Below the pieces are notes generated by a model. That model did not search any database. It was not told the origin of the DNA and was given only the letters and a program-made list of their open reading frames with translations. A stretch of 64,000 nucleotides of DNA from Actinoplanes sp. SE50/110. Its GTDB lineage: Bacteria; Actinomycetota; Actinomycetes; Mycobacteriales; Micromonosporaceae. The translations under genes and the position numbers were made by a program. The stretch is from positions 5,985,001 through 6,049,000 of the forward strand of contig NZ_LT827010.1 in the NCBI RefSeq assembly GCF_900119315.1, given 5' to 3'. Below, in pieces: positions 59,018 to 64,000 of this stretch (its first letter is position 1; every line of letters starts with the position of its first letter).

Positions 59018-61339
59018 ATGCACTCCCGCGGGATCCGCCATCTGTGGTGGATCTATCTGCTGACGACCGGCGCGCTGACCGCCGTCTACCTGCTCACCCC
59101 GTTCAACGCCGACACCCGGTGGATCTACGTGGTGGTGAACAGCACGGCACCGCTGGCCACCTGGCTCGGGCTGCGTGGGAACCTGCCGCAGCGCCGGGCC
59201 GGCTGGCGGGTGATCGGGCTCGGCCTGGCGTTCTCGGCCGCCGGCGACGTGCTCTTCGCCGTGCACACCGCGGTCAGCGGCGAACCGGCCTTCCCGTCGA
59301 TCGCCGACTGGCTGTACCTGCTCGGGCACCTGACCATCGCGGCCGGCACGGCGATGCTGGCCGCCCGGGCCGGCCGGACCGCCTTCATCGACGCCGCGGT
59401 GCTGCTGTCCCCGCTGGCCAGCCTCGCCTGGATCCTGGTGGTCGAACCGACGGTCACCGTCGGCGGCAGCCTGACCGCCCGGTTCTTCGCCGCGTCCGCG
59501 CCGGTCAACACGCTGATCGTGGTGTACTGCGCGCTGGCCCTGGCGCTCGGCGTCGAGCTGCGCACACCCGGGGTGCGCTGGCTGCTGACCGGACTGGTCG
59601 CCTGGTTCGTCTCCGACGCCCTCTACACCCACCAGAGCCTGGCCGGGACGTACCGCGAGGGCGGGCTGATCGACCTGGGCTGGATGGCGATGCCGATCCT
59701 GCTCGGCACCGCCGCGCTGCACCCGTCGATGGTGAACACCACGCCGCGCCGCGCCGCGATGACCACCCTGACCCTGAACCGAGCGCTGATCCTGTTCGGC
59801 GCGGCCCTGCTGCTGCCCTGCCTGCACCTGTTCTGGGAGCCCGGCTCGGACGCACCCCTGGTGCTCGGCGCCGCGCTGTCCATGGCTTTGGTCGCGGTCC
59901 GGCTGGCCGGCCCGATCCACGAGCTGGCCTGGCGGGCCGGGCACGACCCGCTGACCGGGCTGGTCAACCGCAGCCTGCTGATGGACCGGCTGGCGCTGGC
60001 GCTGGACACCCTGCCGGCCGATCCCGCCGCCCGGGTCGGCCTGCTCTTCTGCGACCTGGACCACTTCAAGGACGTCAACGACAGCCTCGGCCACGACGCC
60101 GGCGACCAGCTGCTGATCGAGATCAGCACCCGGCTGCGCGCGGCGGTCCGGGAGACCGACGTGGTGTGCCGGCTCGGCGGCGACGAATTCGTCATCCTGA
60201 TGCCGGACACCACCGAGGAGCAGGCCGACGTGATCGCCGGCGGGGTCGCCGACAACCTGGGCCGGCCGATGCGACTGGCCGACGGCACCGAATTCTTCGC
60301 GTCACTGTCGATCGGGCTGCGCACCACCGCCGACACCGACGCCGACCCGGACACCCTGATGCAGGACGCGGACACCGCGATGTACCAGGCCAAGGCGGCC
60401 GGCCGGGGCCGGATGGTGCGCTTCGACGCGGACGTCCGCTCGGAGGCCGCCCAGCGCCTGCGCCTCGACGCCGACCTGCGCCGCGCACTCACCCACCCGG
60501 GCGAGCTGTACTGCGTCTACCAGCCGGTCTTCCGGGTCGACGACGGCCGGCTGCACTCGGTGGAGGCGCTGGTCCGCTGGGCGCACCCGGCCGACGGCAC
60601 GCTGCCGCCGGTGGTGTTCATCCCGATCGCCGAGGCGGCCGGCACCGTCGGGCAGGTGTTCACGGTGGTCCTGGAGCAGGCTCTGACCGAGCAGCGAGGC
60701 TGGTACAACCGGACCGGCGGGTGGATTCCGATCGCGGTGAACCTGTCCCCGCGACAGCTCGACGCCGCCATCGCCGGCCAGGTGCTGGCCGCGCTGGAGC
60801 GCACCGGCACGCCGCCCGGCCAGCTCACCCTGGAACTGACCGAGACCGGGATGGCCGAACCGGAGACGGTCGAGGCCGCGCTCGGGCCGCTGCGCCGGGC
60901 CGGCGTCAAGATCGCCGTCGACGACTTCGGCACCGGGTACTCCTCGATGGCCCGGGTCGCCGACCACGGCTGGGACGTCGTCAAGATCGACCGAACCTTC
61001 GTGGCCGGCATCCACCGCGACCAGGCGCGCGCCTCGCTCGCCGACGCCATGGTGCGGATGGCCCACGCCCTCGGCATGGTGACCGTCGCCGAGGGCGTGG
61101 ACAACGCCGCCGACCTGCAGGTGCTCGCCCGCCTGGGGTGCGAGTACGCGCAGGGTTACCTGCTGGCCCGACCGGTCGATGCGGACGGCATCCTGGAGAT
61201 GGCGTCCGCGTCCCCCCGAGTCTCGGTCGAGCTGGGCTCCGGCGGCGGTGAGCTCTCGCCGTCAGGCTCCGGCGGCGTCCGGCCGGGCGATCTGGTCGGC
61301 GTCGAGCTCGACGTCGAGGGCCGGCAGCAGGTCGGCTAG
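59018..61339 (+). CDS. Membrane GGDEF-EAL protein (bifunctional c-di-GMP enzyme)
   Basis: The 773-residue protein has about ten predicted membrane helices (residues 8-315). The GGDEF domain has DPLTGLVNRSLLMDRL and the intact RLGGDEF (387-391). The EAL domain starts with Glu516 in VEALVRWAHP and keeps AVNLSPRQL, ELTETGM, DDFGTGYSSM, VKIDRTFV and AEGVDN. Both cyclase and phosphodiesterase sites look intact, so net activity must be set by the membrane sensor. The last 35 residues are Gly/Ser-rich. ATG 59018 is chosen because the first helix follows directly; the frame further upstream lacks protein character. Confidence 0.92.
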   Translation: MHSRGIRHLWWIYLLTTGALTAVYLLTPFNADTRWIYVVVNSTAPLATWLGLRGNLPQRRAGWRVIGLGLAFSAAGDVLFAVHTAVSGEPAFPSIADWLYLLGHLTIAAGTAMLAARAGRTAFIDAAVLLSPLASLAWILVVEPTVTVGGSLTARFFAASAPVNTLIVVYCALALALGVELRTPGVRWLLTGLVAWFVSDALYTHQSLAGTYREGGLIDLGWMAMPILLGTAALHPSMVNTTPRRAAMTTLTLNRALILFGAALLLPCLHLFWEPGSDAPLVLGAALSMALVAVRLAGPIHELAWRAGHDPLTGLVNRSLLMDRLALALDTLPADPAARVGLLFCDLDHFKDVNDSLGHDAGDQLLIEISTRLRAAVRETDVVCRLGGDEFVILMPDTTEEQADVIAGGVADNLGRPMRLADGTEFFASLSIGLRTTADTDADPDTLMQDADTAMYQAKAAGRGRMVRFDADVRSEAAQRLRLDADLRRALTHPGELYCVYQPVFRVDDGRLHSVEALVRWAHPADGTLPPVVFIPIAEAAGTVGQVFTVVLEQALTEQRGWYNRTGGWIPIAVNLSPRQLDAAIAGQVLAALERTGTPPGQLTLELTETGMAEPETVEAALGPLRRAGVKIAVDDFGTGYSSMARVADHGWDVVKIDRTFVAGIHRDQARASLADAMVRMAHALGMVTVAEGVDNAADLQVLARLGCEYAQGYLLARPVDADGILEMASASPRVSVELGSGGGELSPSGSGGVRPGDLVGVELDVEGRQQVG

Positions 61340-61434
61340 ATCCCGGTGCGCTCCCAGGTGGTCCCACTGCTCCATGCCGGCGACGCCAGAAGCTGCAGCG
61401 CGCTCCAGGCCAACACGTGACGGGCGACACTTTC

Positions 61435-61506
61435 GATACGAGACCGTTCCGTTTCACGGGCGGACAGGGCTACTGTCCCTATTGAGATACGAGACAGTTC
61501 CGTTTC
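61435..61506. promoter_or_regulatory. Two direct operator copies upstream of the efflux gene
   Basis: The 21-base motif GATACGAGACnGTTCCGTTTC occurs at 61435-61455 and 61486-61506 with one base different. Starts are 51 bases apart, and each copy has rough dyad symmetry (GAGAC and GTTTC arms). The second copy is 7 bases from the GGGGGG ribosome binding site. They are the likely sites of the downstream TetR regulator. Confidence 0.75.
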
Positions 61507-61527
61507 GAAACCGGGGGGAAACACCGG

Positions 61528-63105
61528 ATGAACGACGTAGCACAACCCCAGGCCGGGCATCCCCGACGCTGGGCCATCCTGGGCGTGCTGGTGATCAGCC
61601 TGCTCGTGGTGGTTCTGGACAACACCGTGCTGAACGTGGCCCTGCGCATCATCGCGGACCCGCAGCGCGGCCTCGGCGCCACGCAGAGCGAGCTCGAGTG
61701 GGCCATCAACTCGTACACGCTGGTCTTCGCGGGCCTGCTCTTCACCGCCGGCATCCTGGCCGACCGCCTGGGCCGCCGGATCACCCTGACCATCGGCCTG
61801 GTGCTGTTCGGCATCGCGTCGCTGATCTCGGCCTACGCCGACAGCCCCGACCAGCTGATCGCCGCCCGCGCGGTGATGGGCCTGGGCGCGGCCGCGGTCA
61901 TGCCGTCCACCCTGTCGATCATCGCCAACGTCTTCGAGCCGCGCGAGCGCGGCCGGGCGATCGGCGTCTGGGCCGGCGCGGTCGGTCTGGCCGTCGCCCT
62001 GGGCCCGATCCTGGGCGGCTTCCTGCTGGAGCACTTCTGGTGGGGCTCGGTCTTCCTGATCAACGTGCCGATCGTGGTGATCGGCGTGGTGCTGGTGACC
62101 GTGCTGGTGCCCGAGTCGCGCGACCCCCGGCCCAACCGGGTCGACGTGCTCGGCGTCCTGCTCTCGATCGTCGGCCTGACCCTGCTCACCTACGGTGTGA
62201 TCAAGGGCGGCGAGGACGGCTTCGGCGACACCCTGTCCTGGGCGCCGCTCGCCTCCGGCGTGCTGGTGCTGGCCGGCTTCGTGCTCTACCAGAGCCGGAT
62301 CGAATTCCCGTCGCTGGACGTGCGACTGTTCCGCAACCGGCAGTTCTCCGCCTCCACCGGCATGATCGGTCTGGTCTTCTTCGCCGCCATGGGCGCGATG
62401 TTCTTCGGCGCGTTCTACCTGCAGCTGGTCCGCGGCTACGGCCCGCTGGAGTCCGGCGCGCTGTTCGTCCCGTTCGCGGTCGGCCAGATGGTCTTCGCGC
62501 CGATCAGCTCCACGATGGTGAAGCGGTTCGGCCCGAAACTGGTCAGCACCGTCGGCCTGCTGCTGGTCGCGCTCGGTCTGGCCATCTGGCTGCCGATCAC
62601 CGCGACCACGCCGATCGCGCTGGTCGCCCTCGCCTTCTTCGTCCAGGGCGTCGGCATGGCCAACGTGATGCCGCCGGCCACCGAGTCGATCATGTCGGCG
62701 CTCCCCCGGGAGAAAGCCGGCGTCGGCTCCGCGGTCAGCAACACCATCCGCCAGCTCGGCGGTGCGCTGGGCGTCGCGGTCCTCGGCGCGGTGCTCTCCT
62801 CGGTCTACCGCGACAACCTGGGCTCGGCCACCGACGGCCTGCCCGGCCCGGCGGCCGACGCGGCCCGCGAATCGATCACCGGGGCGTACGCGGTGGCCGC
62901 GCAGGCCGGACCGGCCGGCCCCGCCCTGATCCACACCGCCAACGAGTCGTTCGTCACCGCGATGCACTGGGCCACCGCCGGCGGCCTGATCTTCGCCCTG
63001 CTCGGCGCCCTGGTCGCCGCGCTGTTCCTGCCCGGCAAGCGCCCGGCCGGCCCGCACAGCCCGGTCCTCGCCGAGGAGCAGGGCGTAGCCCTGGTCGAGG
63101 CGTAA
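61528..63105 (+). CDS. DHA2-family (EmrB/QacA-like) 14-helix MFS efflux transporter
   Basis: The 525-residue protein has 14 hydrophobic segments. The DHA2 motifs are LDNTVLNVALRII in helix 1, GILADRLGRRITLTIGL (motif A) and ARAVMGLGAAAVMPSTLSII (motif B). Motif C is GVWAGAVGLAVALGPILGGF. It exports drugs or lipophilic compounds with protons. GGGGGG lies nine bases before the ATG. Two operator copies precede it and a TetR gene follows 13 bases after its stop, making a self-controlled efflux unit. Confidence 0.94.
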   Translation: MNDVAQPQAGHPRRWAILGVLVISLLVVVLDNTVLNVALRIIADPQRGLGATQSELEWAINSYTLVFAGLLFTAGILADRLGRRITLTIGLVLFGIASLISAYADSPDQLIAARAVMGLGAAAVMPSTLSIIANVFEPRERGRAIGVWAGAVGLAVALGPILGGFLLEHFWWGSVFLINVPIVVIGVVLVTVLVPESRDPRPNRVDVLGVLLSIVGLTLLTYGVIKGGEDGFGDTLSWAPLASGVLVLAGFVLYQSRIEFPSLDVRLFRNRQFSASTGMIGLVFFAAMGAMFFGAFYLQLVRGYGPLESGALFVPFAVGQMVFAPISSTMVKRFGPKLVSTVGLLLVALGLAIWLPITATTPIALVALAFFVQGVGMANVMPPATESIMSALPREKAGVGSAVSNTIRQLGGALGVAVLGAVLSSVYRDNLGSATDGLPGPAADAARESITGAYAVAAQAGPAGPALIHTANESFVTAMHWATAGGLIFALLGALVAALFLPGKRPAGPHSPVLAEEQGVALVEA

Positions 63106-63118
63106 CCCGTCGGTAACA

Positions 63119-63745
63119 ATGAACCCCATGACCAGCACCACGTCGGCCGGCCAGGAGCGCAAGGCTCCTGGCCGGCCCCGCAACGCCCAGGCCGACGAGG
63201 CCATCCTCGACGCGGTGCTCGCCCTGCTGGCCGACGGGCAGAGCGCCGCCTCCGTCTCCATCGAGCAGGTCGCCGCCAAAGCCGGCGTCGGCAAAGCCAC
63301 CATCTACCGCCGGTGGCCGAACAAGGAGGCGCTCCTGATCGACGCGGTGCGCAGCATGAAAGGCCCGCTCCCCACGCTGGTCGGTGTCTCCGCCCGCGAC
63401 GACCTGGTCGCCCTGGTCACCGCGAACCGCTCCACCCGCGCCCGCGAGTTCGGCATGGTCACCGCCTGCCTGCTCCCCGAGCTGCAACGCGACCCGGAGC
63501 TCAACCGCATGCACCACGCGGTCATGGAACCCCGCCGCGAATTCATGCGCGACATCCTGCGCCGCGGCATCGCCACCGGCGAACTCCGCCCCGACCTGAA
63601 CATCGACCTCACCGTCCTGATGCTCTCCGGCCCGTCGATGATGCAGAGCATGTTCGGCTCCGCCACCGGCCTCCCCGAGGAGAACTTCCCCGCCGCCCTG
63701 GTCGACGCCCTCCTGCGCGGCGCCGCCACCCACCCGGGCCCCTGA
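63119..63745 (+). CDS. TetR family regulator of the efflux gene
   Basis: The 208-residue regulator has GRPRNAQADEAILDAVLALL, the helix-turn-helix SIEQVAAKAGVGKATIYRRW, and PNKEALLIDAV. The TetR_C_11-type ligand domain has VTACLLPELQRDPELN and VMEPRREFMRDILRRGIATG. It is transcribed with the efflux gene and probably represses both through the two sites at 61435 and 61486. The start may be ATG 63119 or ATG 63128; no strong ribosome binding site is present. Confidence 0.9.
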   Translation: MNPMTSTTSAGQERKAPGRPRNAQADEAILDAVLALLADGQSAASVSIEQVAAKAGVGKATIYRRWPNKEALLIDAVRSMKGPLPTLVGVSARDDLVALVTANRSTRAREFGMVTACLLPELQRDPELNRMHHAVMEPRREFMRDILRRGIATGELRPDLNIDLTVLMLSGPSMMQSMFGSATGLPEENFPAALVDALLRGAATHPGP

Positions 63746-63850
63746 CCGAGGCCCCGGCGCCTCTCGCTGACCCCGCCCATCGCCTGGACCGGTAGCCCGC
63801 CATCCCGGCGCGGTGGCCCGCCATCCCGGCGGGCTCTCCCCGGCACCGCT

Positions 63851-64000
63851 CCCGGGCGCCGACCTTTGCCGCCACTGCCCCGGCACCCAGCAACAGGCAA
63901 GACCGCACACCCCGGGCGCCGACCTCTGCCACCACTGCCCCGGCACCCAGCAACAGGCGAGACCGCACACCCCGGCGGCCGGCGTTGGCGCCACTGCCCC
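63851..64000. repeat. 60-bp tandem repeat, two and a half copies at the window edge
   Basis: Copies start at 63851, 63911 and 63971 (last one cut by the window end). Between copies 1 and 2 only a few bases differ. The unit is a multiple of three and open on the minus strand, where it reads GVCGLACCWVPGQW plus six residues per unit. A smaller 15-base repeat (CCCGCCATCCCGGCG) precedes it near 63796-63832. Confidence 0.88.

Overview
The sequence is about 70% G+C or more, with GTG/TTG starts, Tat-type and lipoprotein signals and dense two-strand coding. Gene content points to a motile, soil-type actinobacterium. The evidence is a mycothiol-type MDMPI enzyme, a deazaflavin-type nitroreductase, an HMw-FabG4/FadA2/MaoC set like that of mycobacteria, a chemoreceptor, and secreted arabinan- and xylan-directed hydrolases. 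Micromonosporaceae (Actinoplanes-like) is my best guess, but it is inferred without a marker gene. I saw no rRNA, tRNA, CRISPR array, insertion sequence or prophage.

Layout. 1-5.6 kb: tail of a proline/P5C dehydrogenase, an MDMPI enzyme, a HAD phosphatase and RraA-like pair, a DUF2804 protein, an aldehyde dehydrogenase relic and YggT. 5.6-15.4 kb: lipoprotein, acetyl-xylan-esterase-like hydrolase, RecD2 helicase, secreted DUF4360 protein, acetoacetate-decarboxylase-like protein, a chemoreceptor, and a PTS-linked dihydroxyacetone kinase set (dhaLK divergent from dhaM-HPr). 15.5-24.3 kb: VOC protein, GH10 xylanase relic, lipoprotein, YiaA-like membrane protein, fadA2 divergent from fabG4-htdX, nitroreductase, and a quinone-oxidoreductase/TetR pair with a visible operator. 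24.3-31.4 kb: two-component relic, vanadium haloperoxidase, acyl-CoA dehydrogenase plus acyl-CoA ligase, and small secreted proteins. 31.4-41.9 kb: a solitary 1732-residue helicase-nuclease, a thioredoxin-reductase-like/methyltransferase fusion with its XRE-cupin regulator, a 2-hydroxyacid dehydrogenase, a broken histidine kinase and an enoyl-CoA hydratase. 42-51 kb: an arabinan operon (GH51-GH43) with a LacI-type operator, a PAS protein followed by a degenerate GGDEF-EAL protein, an MFS relic and adenosine deaminase. 51.4-64 kb: GMC oxidase plus Baeyer-Villiger monooxygenase opposite an alpha/beta hydrolase, a coupled lipoprotein/membrane triple-repeat pair, a class III sirtuin, MaoC, a full GGDEF-EAL protein, and a DHA2 efflux pump with its TetR.

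Three themes run through the window. First, at least six genes are clear relics (ALDH, GH10, receiver/kinase chimera, histidine kinase, MFS, amidohydrolase), so the region is losing genes by internal deletion and frameshift. Second, many intergenic gaps hold short tandem repeats with a unit private to that gap. Two of these are duplications of the stop/start junction itself. Third, many genes without a ribosome binding site carry a TANNNT hexamer 6-9 bases before the start codon, which suggests leaderless mRNAs.

The most promising candidates for an undescribed system are the solitary helicase-nuclease (possible defence gene), the coupled lipoprotein/triple-repeat pair, and the redox/methyltransferase fusion with a palindrome lying over its regulator's start codon.
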